NCBI RefSeq assembly: GCF_016801865.2
Contig: NC_068938.1
Coordinates: 72,253,021 to 72,317,020, forward strand
Length of the DNA stretch: 64,000 nt
Direction: 5' to 3'
From: Culex pipiens pallens
Taxonomy: Eukaryota; Arthropoda; Insecta; Diptera; Culicidae
The notes under the pieces are model-generated. The model saw nothing but the letters and a program-made list of their open reading frames with translations, was not told the DNA's origin and did no database searches. A program made the translations under genes and the position numbers. This document shows, in pieces, positions 11,001 to 21,400 of this stretch (position 1 is the first letter of the stretch; every line of letters begins with the position of its first letter).

Positions 11001-12174
11001 AATGTTAAAAAAATCTTTGACCGAGTCATGATTTTTGAATCAATGCTAACTTTTTCAAAAAATCGAAATATTGGTCTCAAAAATATTTCAACTTAATTTT
11101 TTTTATGTTAAATCGAATTTTCAATCAAATAGTACTTTAGTGAAATTTTGATAAAGTGCACCGTTTTCAAGTTATAGCCATTTTTAGGTAACTTTTTTGA
11201 AAATAAATTCTTAAATTCTTAAATTCTTAAATTCTTAAATTCTTAAATTCTAAAATTCTTAAATTCTTAAATTCTTAAATTCTTGAATTCTTGAATTCTT
11301 AAATTCTTAAATTCTTAAATTCTTATATTCTTAAATTCTCTTAAATTCTTAAATTCTTAAATTCTAAAATTCTTAAATTCTTAAATTCTTAAATTCTTAA
11401 ATTCTTAAATTCTTAAATTCTTAAATTCTTGAATTCTTAAATTCTTAAATTCTTAAATTCTTATATTCTTAAATTCTCTTAAATTCTTAAATTCTTAAAT
11501 TCTTAAATTCTTAAATTCTTAAATTCTTAAATTTCTTGAATGTCTAAATTTACGCAAAAAGGATTGAATATATTGCTTGTCATTAGAAGACATTTTGGCC
11601 AAGGCCGGATAAGGCAAGAATGGTCAAAGGTTATGATGGAATCCTATCATGTTGTATACCAGGCATTGAATGACTTCTACAGCTTAAGTCAAATTATTGT
11701 AAAAGTTGTAATTGATGGCACTCAAAATATTTAATATTTAAATAAAAACACACAAACATTGTTTCGGAAATTAAGAAATTTGAGATTTGAAATTTCTTTT
11801 AGTAGCATTTTAAGAACTTAAGAATTGTAATTTAAACCTGTCATTGGGAAGTCCCAAATAAGAGGACTTGCTCACAGTAGCAAATCGTGAAAAAAGAATC
11901 TACTTTACTCAACAAACACCACGCAATTTCTGAATGGGTTTTTGTCCCGGTTCCTCGCACCACACCACCAAATCCCTTTCCCACCACAATCTGGGTCATT
12001 CACCTTGAATTTTTCTTCAGCCTTCATCCGAAGCATCCGGAGCGAATTGGCGGCCACTCCGTATTTCTTGCTCCTCAATTCGTTGGTGATTTTGTAGCCC
12101 TGCAGTGGACCAGCGCCGGAGGACTTTTTCGGGGACGACCGGATGTTGAACATTTTTTCTTCACAAATGAACAC
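5037..12174 (-). CDS. Drep4: Caspase-activated DNase (DNA fragmentation factor 40 kDa, CAD/Drep4)
   Basis: Apoptotic nuclease that cuts chromatin between nucleosomes once caspases remove its inhibitor (DFF45/ICAD). Exons on the minus strand are 12174-12004, 10147-9724 and 5896-5037. All junctions are GT-AG and join in frame to 484 aa. Exon 1 plus the start of exon 2 encode the CIDE-N domain (about residues 27-95, ending near DEDYFRTLPAQVLFVVAERD). The WFEG/FDSRAG junction and the nuclease domain follow. Key residues seen are Cys341/349/358, His363 (HVINPY), Asp383-His384 (NLDH) and His441, His445 and His450 (VHIVCHDKSIH), all corresponding to catalytic or zinc positions of vertebrate CAD. An alanine-rich insert of about 60 residues (about 275-335) precedes the catalytic core. 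Met8 is an alternative start. Intron 2 (5897-9723) is filled with tandem arrays. Confidence 0.93.
5052..5057 (-). terminator. AATAAA polyadenylation hexamer inside the last Drep4 codons
   Basis: On the minus strand AATAAA overlaps the codons for the Asn-Lys pair four residues from the C-terminus, 12 nt before the stop codon's 3' end region. If used, cleavage 10-30 nt downstream would fall at or just past the TAG stop, giving almost no 3' UTR. The next canonical hexamer is near 4633, so use of this one is uncertain. Confidence 0.35.
5897..6336. other. Drep4: Drep4 intron 2, unique part
   Basis: Begins (read on the minus strand, at its 3' end) with acceptor AG at 5898-5897 directly before exon 3. 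The rest is AT-rich intron with no recognised element up to the 9-bp array. Confidence 0.6.
6337..7101. repeat. 9-bp tandem array (CAAACAAAA)n, about 85 copies
   Basis: About 765 bp of almost perfectly homogeneous 9-bp units. In the three frames it reads as long Lys-Gln-Asn or Thr-Lys-Gln type runs, and on the other strand as Phe-Cys-Leu or Leu-Phe-Val runs; these are not proteins. It lies in Drep4 intron 2 and abuts a different array on its right. Confidence 0.97.
7102..8604. repeat. 7-bp tandem array (TTTTTAG)n, about 215 copies
   Basis: About 1.5 kb of TTTTTAG heptamers with rare variants (for example near 7289, 7385, 7802, 7881, 7963 and 8324). It directly follows the 9-bp array with no unique spacer, starting with a short stretch of interspersed TTTTTAGG-like variants at 7102-7150. 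It is intronic in Drep4. Confidence 0.97.
8605..9723. other. Drep4: Drep4 intron 2, AT-rich part with a decayed MITE end
   Basis: The donor GT of intron 2 lies at 9723-9722 (minus strand). Around 9047-9092 there are three tandem GGATAATCGA-type motifs like the ends of pogo-like mosquito MITEs; a matching fragment lies near 32403. No partner end was found here, so no complete element is called. Confidence 0.4.
10205..10550. other. GC-richer island in Drep4 intron 1
   Basis: This block of about 350 bp is clearly less AT-rich than its surroundings and is not a recognised repeat. Overlapping minus-strand reading frames (10223-10468 and 10257-10466) have no recognisable motif, although one contains a CKRKC/LC/EC cysteine pattern. 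It could be an intronic enhancer or an unrecognised exon. No function is assigned. Confidence 0.3.
10610..11207. repeat. Dispersed repeat R1, copy B (inverted relative to copy A)
   Basis: Reverse-complement homologue of 3335-4460 without the SINE, so it preserves the empty target site near 10980-10995. It lies in Drep4 intron 1. The minus-strand reading frames here are inside the repeat. Confidence 0.75.
11206..11531. repeat. 8-bp tandem array (AAATTCTT)n with higher-order structure
   Basis: About 40 units. The variant block TTGAATTC ... TTATATTC ... AAATTCTC occurs twice (TTATATTC near 11324 and 11460), giving a higher-order period of about 136 bp. It adjoins the end of repeat copy B. Confidence 0.9.
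11532..12003. other. Drep4: Drep4 intron 1, proximal part
   Basis: Unremarkable intronic sequence. The donor GT of intron 1 is at 12003-12002 on the minus strand (AAG|GTGAAT). Confidence 0.5.
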
Positions 12175-12540
12175 TAGCAGTTACTTTTCCAAGGACCCAA
12201 CGAAAGGAACAACCCAACACTGGCCAAGGACACAGTCGTACGCGCGCGCTCCAGAAACCACCGAACCGGACCGTGTGTAGGTTGGTTTGTTTATGTGCGA
12301 AAATTTCGCCAATCCAAAGGCATTTATGTTGCTGATGCGGACGATGCTCTTGCTTCTTTCTCTCGCCGTTTTATGCTTTGTGTTTGTTTACATTGCGCGA
12401 CTGCGCGATCTCCCGCTCTCTTTTGATTTCGCGCCTCATCGACCAAGTGCACAGCCGTTGAACGCGGTGTGTTCATACACGAAGAAAAAAAATATTTTGT
12501 ACGATAGGAAATCAAACGTCAAAATTACCCCCCACTAGAG
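12175..12540 (-). promoter_or_regulatory. Drep4: Upstream/promoter region of Drep4
   Basis: This is the sequence 5' of the Drep4 start codon on the minus strand. It is GC-richer than the intergenic average, contains an alternating CGCGCGC tract near 12240 and no repeat element. The transcription start cannot be placed from sequence alone. A CTCF-like motif ends the region on its far side. Confidence 0.4.
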
Positions 12541-12546
12541 GGCGCT
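12529..12546 (+). promoter_or_regulatory. CTCF-like motif CCACTAGAGGGCGCTG
   Basis: The sequence matches the conserved CTCF core (CCA-S-YAG-R-GGGCGC) at every informative position. CTCF is conserved in mosquitoes. It sits about 355 bp upstream of the Drep4 start codon, between Drep4 and the next candidate transcription unit. Confidence 0.5.
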
Positions 12547-13182
12547 GAAACTTGGGGTGATGTTTTCATTATAACCTACAGCAAGTAAGTTGGTTTGAAA
12601 TTTGAAATTGTTTTATTTCATCATAAAATCGACATTTATAGCAAATTATACCATTTGCAGGTAAGAAATGAATAGCTTAATTGATATAAGCGAAAATATT
12701 TTTGTGATTGCCGATTTAACCTGTTCATTATCTGATTCAAAATAATGGAATGTTTCAATCAACCAAAACCTAACTGAGAATGTAGATTATTCAAGTGGAC
12801 AAATATTTTTTGAAGTCACTTCTACCATAAAAGCAAAGCTCTGCTTGAAAAATGGTAATTGGAATGATTTTCAAAATTTGCAATCTAACCTCATTCTCGC
12901 GTTTTCAATCCGGATCTCAGAATTTTCAATGAAAAAGGCAACTTAGCAAAAAAATCAAATAGTCAATCGATAGAAGTTTTTATTTCTTACCCCTGTTAAC
13001 TTTATTTTATTCCAAAAGATCAATTTTCTTTTAAAAAACCTTAAAATAGTTTTCACTCCCCTTTGCACTTATCGCGCAAAAACGTAAACGTAACCTTGCA
13101 CCAAAGTTCTCCTACTCGAATGTAGGTGGCGAATCGAGTTTTTAGCTTTGGTTTTGGGGGCCTATCAGTCTTTACAAGACTT
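12547..13182. other. AT-rich non-coding stretch
   Basis: No gene or complete element was seen. GC content rises slightly near 13060-13180 before the inverted MITE end at 13183. Confidence 0.5.
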
Positions 13183-13217
13183 CGAGCCAAACATTTCATT
13201 AGGGCACAAAACCAAAA
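13183..13217. repeat. 35-bp perfect inverted repeat, left copy
   Basis: Begins CGAGCCAAACATTTC and contains TTAGGGCACAAAACC. It is matched base for base, in reverse complement, at 15934-15968. The same core (CATTTCATTAGGGCACA) forms the end of the small MITE at 26277-26400, so this is a MITE-family terminus. Confidence 0.85.
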
Positions 13218-13755
13218 ACCGCAATTCGAGAAAATCGCTGGCAAAAAGTGGACAACTTGTTTCAATTCCTATTTAAAAAGAAAGCTTGACTGGTGGTTTT
13301 TTTACTGATGATACGATAAAACAAATCATTATCCTCAGCTCTGCTTTAATGCTTCTTAATTTATGTTGATTTTCGCAATAAAACTCATTATTTTAAAAAA
13401 TCTCACTATTGGGCCCTTTTAACGTTCCAACTGTTGTTCATAATGGGCCCTTTCTAAATGCAATTTCGAAGAGAGCTGAAACATAGACTAATTAAAGACT
13501 AAACACTCCGAACATTTTTTTCAAAAAAATATGACTCATATGCTGTGAACCGCGTGAACCACGTTGAACCGCATCGGCTTACCCCCCCGTATGACAGATT
13601 TCCTTGGCCGCACTGCCTTTTTCAATTTTGCTTTGTGCTGTTTTGCGCGCGTATCGCATCGAGGCGCGCATCGTGTTTATTTTTGTTTTCGCATCAGCTG
13701 GACGGTGGAATTTTTGTTTTTGTTGCAGAACTCCTTCGATTATTATTCAAACAAA

Positions 13756-14275
13756 ATGGTAAGATTTATGTGTTTTTAAATAGCATAAGATCAGTTGAGT
13801 AGTTCAAACTCTTCTTGCGATATGAGGATTTGAACATATCTCGGATGAGTTTTCAAAAAGCCGTAAGAGCCACCTTGACCTCTGACTTTATTTCCGGGTT
13901 TTCTCCAAATTGAAACAAAATTTCATTTTTGTTTAGTTCAGGGCACTTGAAGGACGTGTAGATGAACAATCTCAAGCATTTTCGTAATTGGTTTTTCGTA
14001 AGTAGGTCGAATACCGATGAAAAAGAGCTTTATTTACCAATGGCTCTTACGTCCTTTTGAAAACTAATCCGACATATTAACCAGATTTTCCTATCTTAAG
14101 CGAGAAATCATTTGTCTCTTTCCAGGGAATTCGCTGTCATGTCCTTGACCACGCCCGTGCACCGGCCTCCCAGATAAATGGAGCGGGGTCATTCGGTGCC
14201 CACTACCACCAAAACAAGTTGAAGGAAAAGCAAGAACTGGCGGAGAAGAAATGCTCGAGGGAAGGCGTGAAATGA
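13756..14275 (+). CDS. Candidate small spliced gene, 50 aa, unknown
   Basis: Exon 1 contributes only ATG (13756-13758) in a good insect start context (CAAAATG) followed by GTAAGAT. Exon 2 begins at 14126 after a pyrimidine-rich TCTCTTTCCAG and runs in frame to TGA at 14273-14275. The 50-residue product starts MGIRCHVLDHARAP, with a basic, helical-looking C-terminus (KLKEKQELAEKK). The stop overlaps another ATG (ATGA) opening a second frame of about 58 codons, and an AATATA-type hexamer follows near 14480. I do not recognise the family. It could be a micropeptide gene, a decayed gene or chance; the splice sites and start context are the main support. Confidence 0.35.
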
Positions 14276-14449
14276 CCAGGCTGAAGAGTGCCGTTACCGT
14301 TTCTCAAGGACGTGTGCAAGAAGAAGGCTTCCCTACCAACGTAGACCCTGCCACCGAGAAGAACCGCATCCGCGAGGGGAAGGCCCAACCTAGGGCTACC
14401 GCAGCCAAGTCGTCGACTTATGTGTGGGTGTATTTGTGTGTATGTTACT

Positions 14450-15767
14450 GATGTAAATTTGTGGTTAAGTTTGAATTGAAAATATATAAAATTTACAGCT
14501 TTTTGTCGATGTTTAATCAAATATGCCGTTTCCCGAGCTGTTATGTTAGAACCTGGTTTTAAATTCCTTAGCCACAGAAATGTCTTTTGATGACCGTGAC
14601 TTAGCAAAATACAATCATATTGTTACAAGTCTTTTTCATTTTGAATTTGATTGTAAATGATGATTGATCTAATCAACACTCTAGACATCTTTTTTAGTTT
14701 GAATGAACTTTTCGATTGAAAATTTAATTGATACTAAACAACTTAGAGCTATATCAGTTGGAACCTTGGTTGGAAATGTCCTGTAAGGTGGAGTTGAACA
14801 GCATGCTAATCAGGAGGGATTGCGTCTAAGAAAAGCTGCAGCGTATCCTGGTTCCGATCGGTTCAAATACATTCGATTCTACGACTTTCCCCGGGGTTCC
14901 GTGTACCGGAACCGGAAGCTTTCAAACCGACCACCATCGTGTTCATTCCGGCAAGCACACAAGCCTTTTGCAATCGTTGCTCTCGCGTGCTTAATTTCTT
15001 GTGAAACCGGTAATCGGAAGTACCAAGGGATGTTACATGACCGAATGCAGCACCTGCTGATCAACCCGGAACCGATGCCGAATGGCCATTTGTTCAATCG
15101 GCGACTTATTACGAAATCGACGGAAATAGAAGGCAAAATTAAAATTAAATTAGAAATTTTGGCGATCAGCCTGAACAACCTGTCGGTCGTTCCGGTTCTC
15201 CGATATTTTTGGGATGGCAAATGCATCCTCAAATAAATCGAATTTGTGTGTTTGTTTAGATTCACCAATCAAAACAAAAAAAAAGAAACGTCAGAAAATC
15301 GTCAGTGGAGCCAGTTCTTGACATTTTGATCTGTCATTTTTGACAGTGAACCGGCCGTGCCGAGGGGTCATAAAAAGGTTGAGTCATGGTTCAGATCCCA
15401 CTGTATAGTCTTTTATTAGTCTATGGCTGAAAGGGCACTAAAGCGTTGTCACCTGATTGTTGTTTTGAATGATGTTTACGGGCCCTTTTGTTTAGTAAGA
15501 AATAATGAGGAATTCAGTAGAAATTTTGATTATTGGTGAAGTTTTGTGTGTAGATAAGGCATGTGAAACATACAAATTCTTCAAAAGTGTACTGAACAGC
15601 AGCCGCAGGCCGTATTAAATATTGTATTTCGACGAAGTTTTTTTCTGCAGAAATCCTTGGTGAAACTTAAACCAAACTTTGTTTTGAAGTGAATTAGTGT
15701 TAAGAATGTATGAAAAGTTCACTTTATAACATAGAAAGTTCCTTAACCACGAAAAACTAACGAAAAA
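14450..15767. other. Non-coding stretch with MITE-like fragments
   Basis: The block 14800-15240 is GC-richer and open in one frame (14820-15236, beginning with TTG rather than ATG) but shows no recognisable motif and is not called a gene. Around 15428-15495 inverted GGGC(A/C)C motifs of the AAAGGGCAC MITE family occur. Confidence 0.4.
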
Positions 15768-15835
15768 GAAAAGGGCACAATTGAACTTTTTTTCTGGTTT
15801 GGAGTGAACATTGTTATGTGCCCTTTTGTTTTTTT
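15768..15835. repeat. Short AAAAGGGCACA-ended MITE remnant
   Basis: Begins AAAAGGGCACAATTGAAC and ends GTTATGTGCCCTTTT, giving near-palindromic ends of the same family as 13183-13217 and 26277-26400. Confidence 0.5.
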
Positions 15836-15933
15836 GATTTTTTCGGAAATTGTTTGCTATCAATCTGATTCTTGGAGGGCATGTAGGGAGTGTACTAATG
15901 AATGGAATAGTGGAATAATCCCAAATGTTTACG

Positions 15934-15968
15934 TTTTGGTTTTGTGCCCTAATGAAATGTTTGGCTCG
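15934..15968. repeat. 35-bp perfect inverted repeat, right copy
   Basis: Exact reverse complement of 13183-13217. The pair brackets 2.7 kb that includes the candidate small gene. It could be the two ends of one element or two independent family members. Confidence 0.85.
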
Positions 15969-16274
15969 ACTTTATTCGAGGGGCAAAACAATATTTTTTC
16001 AAAAAAACTTCAAAATTTTAATGGGAATTTAAGTGCAATCAGCTGAAATCAATTTTTTGTGAACTTTTTCTTGAAAAAACATGTTTTAGAACACGAAAAA
16101 ATTAGTTTCCTAGTATAGCTGTAAACGCACTTCGGAAGGAACCGGCCAAGAAAAAAATGAAGAAAAGTGAAGAAAAGCCCCAAGAAATCATTCTCTCTTC
16201 TTTGTTCTGCTGTTCGTAAAGCCATTTCTTGACCCCTTTTCTTGGGAGCTGCGTATTAGCCCTATATATCAATG

Positions 16275-16671
16275 GCAGTGCGTGGCCGAATGGTTACGCT
16301 GTCCGCTTTGTAAGCGGATGATTCTGGGTTCGATTCCCATCTGCTCCAACCTTCCATCGGATGAGGAAGTAAAATTTCGGTCCCGGCCTTGGTTGTTAGG
16401 CCGTTAAGTCATTCCAGGTGTAGGAGTCGTCTCCATACCATAAGTACAAACAACACACCAAACCAAGCCTACTCCGGTGGAATCGCTGGCGGCGGTTGGA
16501 CTCGCAATCCAAAGGTCGTCAGTTCAAACATTGGGGTGGAAGGTTCCTTGGAGTAGAAAAAGGTTTGGGTGCTCTCCCCATTCAAGCCTTCGGACTCCTA
16601 GGTTCGAGCAGAAACTTGCAATAGAGACCACAAAAGACCCGGGGGTCGTCAATGTGGATGGTTTGATTTTG
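16275..16671 (+). mobile_element. Dimeric tRNA-derived SINE, copy 1
   Basis: The 5' monomer has a tRNA-like A box (GTGGCCGAATGGTTACGC), anticodon loop TTTGTAA (TGT, Thr-like) and B box (GGGTTCGATTCCC). A second tRNA-like unit (about 16470-16545, loop CTCGCAA) follows, then a 3' tail containing AGCAGAAACTTGCAA and GACCCGGGGGTCGT. It is flanked by the 7-mer ATCAATG (16268-16274 and 16672-16678). Nearly identical to 27575-27978. It is not a functional tRNA gene: the acceptor stem does not pair fully. Confidence 0.85.
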
Positions 16672-17740
16672 ATCAATGAAATAAAGAGTTATATAGTTGA
16701 TAACAGATGCGTTAACGTATATTCAACCATTTTTATTGATTTTTGACAGACTTTCTTGCCAAATAGTCTAAATTACTATACTTTCTAAATTTACAGTTTT
16801 CTCATAGAAAAATCAAACAAATATTGGAAAGTTGTACACCAAATTGTTGGAAATAATTTTTCTCATCCGAATCCAGCATAAGTTTCCTAAAAATGTTGAT
16901 CCTCTATAGAGGGCAAAAAGTTTACACTCGTACTACTTGAATTTTTTCTCAAAAGTTGTTCTAAGAGCTGTAAATTCAATTTTAAGTTTGCATTCCTATG
17001 TAACCGAACGGCGAAAATTTGAATCGTCATTCTTCGATACTTTGCGCCATCTGCCGGCATTATGGAGCCTTTAATCGCGAATAAGGGAAAACATAAAAAG
17101 ATGGTAAATATTCAAAAAGTTTAAACTAAATAGATTAAAAATGCCTATCCAAAAACTTTTAACAACAATTATTAATTATAAATAAAATTTATTTATCAAT
17201 AATTAAAAATTTCTTATATAAAAAAAACAGAAAATTTGAAATTCTTTAATTCTAAAACTAGAAATACGAAAGTTTAAAAATTATAAAAATACGAAATTAT
17301 GAAATTATGAAGTTATGAAATTTCAAAAAATAAGCCTAATCGTTGTGTTTAGTAAAATAAACAACCAAAACGCAATTTTAGAACCCAATTTCAAGAAAAA
17401 GTATGAAAAAATTTGGACATTGTGTTCTTCAGCTTGGTCAACATTTTAAATTTAGCGACAGAGGTTCTGCCTAGGGCAGGGCTGAGCTGTAAGTTAGTCG
17501 AGGTTAGTCGTCGACTAACAAGTTCTTTACCAAAAATGTCGCCCTCCTTAAACAATTTGGCGCCCTCAGCAGGGCCCAAGAGAAACTTTGCATTTTGCAA
17601 ATTTGCCAAGTTGCCGATTTGTGTTGCGTCTTCATGACAAAGATATAGCGCCCTCAGGAGGCCCTTGGGCGCCCAAAAATGCCATTTTTTGCAAATAAAA
17701 AAAAGAGCCTAAGGGAGGCTCGGGTTCTGCTATCTCCCAC
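16672..17740. other. AT-rich non-coding stretch upstream of ATP9
   Basis: No gene. It includes one CTCF-like motif (17043-17060) and, at 17460-17680, a GC-richer segment with several GCGCCCTC motifs and the self-complementary GTTAGTCGTCGACTAAC at 17503-17519. Confidence 0.5.
17043..17060 (-). promoter_or_regulatory. CTCF-like motif (minus strand GCCGGCAGATGGCGC)
   Basis: The core CAGATGGCGC matches the CTCF consensus used in flies and vertebrates. It lies about 1.2 kb upstream of the first ATP9 leader exon, between Drep4 and ATP9. Confidence 0.45.
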
Positions 17741-18286
17741 ACGAGGCGCTGGTGTCGACTCATTTCACTGTGCTTGCTCTCATCGACCAAACAAACGATA
17801 AGTTTCAAATCCAAATGAGCGGGGTACATTTTCCCCAGTGCATGCACTGCTTTGACATTTTCGTTTGTTTTGCTTTGTGTTGCAAATTCCTTCGCGGTCA
17901 TTCGTAGCGTTGTTCGGGGTCGATTCTTCCTCGAAATTGCGTGGTGATAAGTTTTATCAGCTCCGGAACCAAAATCGCCACTGATAAGCAATGAAAACAA
18001 CCTGGATGAGTAGCGCGGCGCGTGTGTTGGTCGGTTAGGCGGTTTATTTGCCACTAGTGTTGCTTAAAATGGTGAATTACAACGAATGAAAGTGTCTTGA
18101 ATATTAATTTAGAAAAAAAAAACGTCGAATTGTCTCAAATTGCTCTGCAGTGAAAATTTCTGACACAATCAAGAGTGAAAGAAAGTAACAAAAACACATC
18201 AGTGCCATTGAACCGCGGAAGAAAGGGGCCGCCCTGGCACGGCCTGATAAAGATTAGCCTCCCTCTGACGGCTGGCTCGGTGGGAG
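17741..18286 (+). promoter_or_regulatory. ATP9: Promoter and 5' leader of ATP9 exon 1A
   Basis: A GC-richer, repeat-free block leading into coding exon 1A. A short upstream ORF starts at 18069 (ATG, six codons, stop TGA). No TATA box was placed with confidence. Confidence 0.45.
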
Positions 18287-18465
18287 ATGAATGTGGAACT
18301 GCGCGATTTCGAAATCAGTGACTCAGAAGCAGAGCTACTTCTCGAACGCGAACCTGCCTCGTCCGGACGGGGTGTCCCGCGAACCACGTACGGTGGTGCA
18401 CGTTCCTTGCGATACCGGCGGAAAGAACCGTTCAAGCTGGGGAACTTTCTGAAAAATTTGTTCTG
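18287..18465 (+). CDS. ATP9: ATP9 alternative first coding exon 1A
   Basis: Encodes 59 codons plus two bases, starting MNVELRDFEISDSEAELL and ending KLGNFLKNLF, followed by the strong donor TG|GTAAGTG. Ending in phase 2, it joins the acceptor at 28178 in frame to give ...NLF-CC-WCWAWRKWC. The acidic DSEAELL segment followed by a FL-x-CCW motif resembles the N-terminus of vertebrate ATP9B. Isoform A would be 1,145 aa. Assignment to ATP9 rests on phase, motif and colinearity; no other compatible downstream exon was seen in the window. Confidence 0.7.
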
Positions 18466-21400
18466 GTAAGTGTAGCGCTTTGTTTGCCTTGGAACGTCCT
18501 TGAAAGTGTGCATCCCCCTTTTTTTTTGGGTGGATCGATTAGGTGCGGAATCGGTCCCTGGAAATAGTGTGGCCTTCACATGTTTTTTTTGGCACGGTGC
18601 GTGTGGGTCTAACTAGTTATGTGCCAACACCCTTGCAGCGTAGGGCCAGCCCAGATTACTGCTTTCAAAAGGGAGAAAATTTGATGAATCATCTGCCTGA
18701 TAAGATATCCAATTTATCCACCTTTGTGTGTTAATAAAAGCTGTCTTATCTGCTTTCCTCTGTTGACTGTTCTTCGCATTTTGCACTTGCTGTTTTATAA
18801 AGGAATCAACTGTGTTTAATTTTCATTATTTTTGGAAAATCATTAAATTAATTTAAATTAATTTTCCTTTAATCTGATTAAGCTTTTTTTATTATGGTAT
18901 CTCGCCACTTATAAACTATAAATCTTAGCTAATATTTTTAAATGCATTTTAAAGAATTTGGTTTCGTGTTAGAGAATTCTACTACTTCCTACTAATCCTA
19001 AGAATAATTTAATTCGTGACTTACATTTTGCGAAAAAATCTCTTTTATATTTTTTGATAAACTGCCATCTGGTCAGTAAATTCTAGAACGGGCTAGAAAT
19101 ATTTGACCTAGTCCTACATTTTGAAAAAAATGAGTTAAAAAAACAAAAACAAGTAATTTTTTTTTCTTATTTTTAATGTAAAACTAACTTTGCAATCAAG
19201 AAGTACTTCGGTGAAATTTAAAAAATGTGCACTGTTTTCATGTTTTAGTCACTTCAAGGTATTTTTAGTAAAAGGAGCAAGTATGAAATTAAAAAAAAAA
19301 ACTGGCCATGTTTGCCCATTCTTGAAGCTTATTTTTTTATTTTTTGGCTGAGAAAATTTCCTATATTTTGCTTTCTTAAACTTTGTTGATACGACCTTTG
19401 GTTCCAGAGATATGCAGGGTGGCCACTCAAGTCGGGACAAAGTCGGAAATTCATCAAAATCCGCAAAAAAAAGTCGGGAATTTTTGTGTTTTTTTTTTAT
19501 TTGTCAAAAAGTCGGGACTCCCAAGCATACTTGTTCGAAAATTATTTCCTAACTCTTGAATAATTTTGTCATATTTTGTACAGTTTTTAAATTGAATTCA
19601 ATCAATTTTTCTTAAGTAACTTTGTTTAAATTCAAGGTTCCTTTCATTATTTAAATTTATTTCAGAATAAAAAGGCCATTTAAGACATAAAAAATCCTAA
19701 TAAATATTAAATGCATTCAACACAGATTTTCATATATTTTTTTTAATTTGTAAAAGGTTTTTACTAATTTTTGTTCAGCAAACAAGATCTATTTATCAAA
19801 CAAACTTAACTGAAACAACAACAAAGTTAATCAAAAACTACTTGAAAAATAGAACCTAATTTTGACTAAAGTAAAGTTATGATTTTGTTTAAATATTGAT
19901 TGAATATTTGAAAAAAGATTCCAACTAGAGTTTGGCAATGGTTTTTTTGGTGGTCATTTCAAATATTTTTTTCCAAAGGTTTACCTTGAAGTTTCAGTTT
20001 TTGGAAAACTTAAATATCTAATAAAATCCAATCGTTGTTCGTTCTGAATAAAAAAAAATTAAAACTTTATTACGTTTTGTAACATGAAAAAACATTAAAA
20101 AAGCAAAAAAAATAACAAATTTTGATTTAAATGATTGCAAATACGTTTGTTTAAAGTATTTGTCTCTCGAAACATTGCGCATAAAGTATGTTGTAAAACA
20201 TAGAATCTTATCAAACCAAATTTTCAATTGAAAAAATTAAAACAGTTAAATACTAACAACTGGATAAATCAGATCAATATTTTCAAAATTTAGAAGGGAA
20301 CTAAAAAAAATAAACGAATTTCTAGATATTTTTCTAAATTCGTTGAAATCGTGTAATCATGTTTTAAGCGTTCTATGATTTTAAATAAAATAAAATTAAA
20401 AATAAAATGTTATATTCAATTATCTTTAACTTTTTGCCATTTCAAGTTGAAATGAAGAATCAAAAACTATCATTTTTCAGTTTTAAAAAACAACATTGAA
20501 ATTAGAAGTATTTTTAAGCATTCAGTTATTTTCCACAGACCATTATTTGTTTACGTTTTTACCCTGAATCAAAATAATGAGTGCTTCCATTTTAAAAGTA
20601 TTTTTTAGGAGTTTGTTGTTGAGTTTCTTTTTTAACGAAAATTGTAAATAGTTTGATTTTTTTATTTGTTTAGATTATTTCGATGGTTGATATTAACTTT
20701 ATTTGAAATCATTATTTCTATAAGAAATGCCTATTTTTTGAGTTTATGGAAAAGTCGGGAATTTGAAAATGGGATTTGAGTAGTCACCCTGGATATGGCC
20801 ACACTGAACGCCCGACCATGGTAATTTTAAAGAACATTTGCTAAAAATGCTGCTTATTAATTTAACTGTGGCTTTTTGGTGGAAGTAAACGCAAATATGG
20901 TAAAATGTACCATGCTTCCACAAAATTGCATGGCAGCAATTAGGAAATCATTATCATTCTCTCCATATTGTAGGGTTAAATTACCATACCGCTCTCGACA
21001 TAGTGAAACTGACTGCGTTAATCAGTGAATCCAAGCACGGAATGTTTTCAGCAAAAATACGTTGGTGCGTGTTCTCAATTTAACCCTACAATATGGTAGC
21101 AATTACCATGGTTGGGTTTTCAGTGCATGCAAAGAAATATAAAACAGGAAAAAATTAGATTTCCTAAGCGATGCCTCGAGGTCTAATCTTTAAATTTGGC
21201 AATTTGATTGTAAATTTCCTTAACTTTTCGAAAAAAAATCTATTTGGACACTATTTAAAAAAAAATCGAGAAAAAGCAAATTTTTAATTTAATATTAAAC
21301 TTTCGATTTCTTTATCTTGAAAACGGTGCTCTTTATAAAAAAAATCTGTAAATTTGCATATTTAATTTTACATTAAAGACTAAAGTTAAAAAAACCGACT

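Noticed and set aside
14820..15236. 138-codon frame as a gene
   Set aside because: It starts with TTG, has no recognisable domain, no clear splice partners, and is antisense to another frame of similar length.
16275..16350. tRNA-Thr(TGT)-like gene, also at 27578
   Set aside because: The acceptor stem does not pair, and both copies continue into the same dimeric SINE body with a shared tail.
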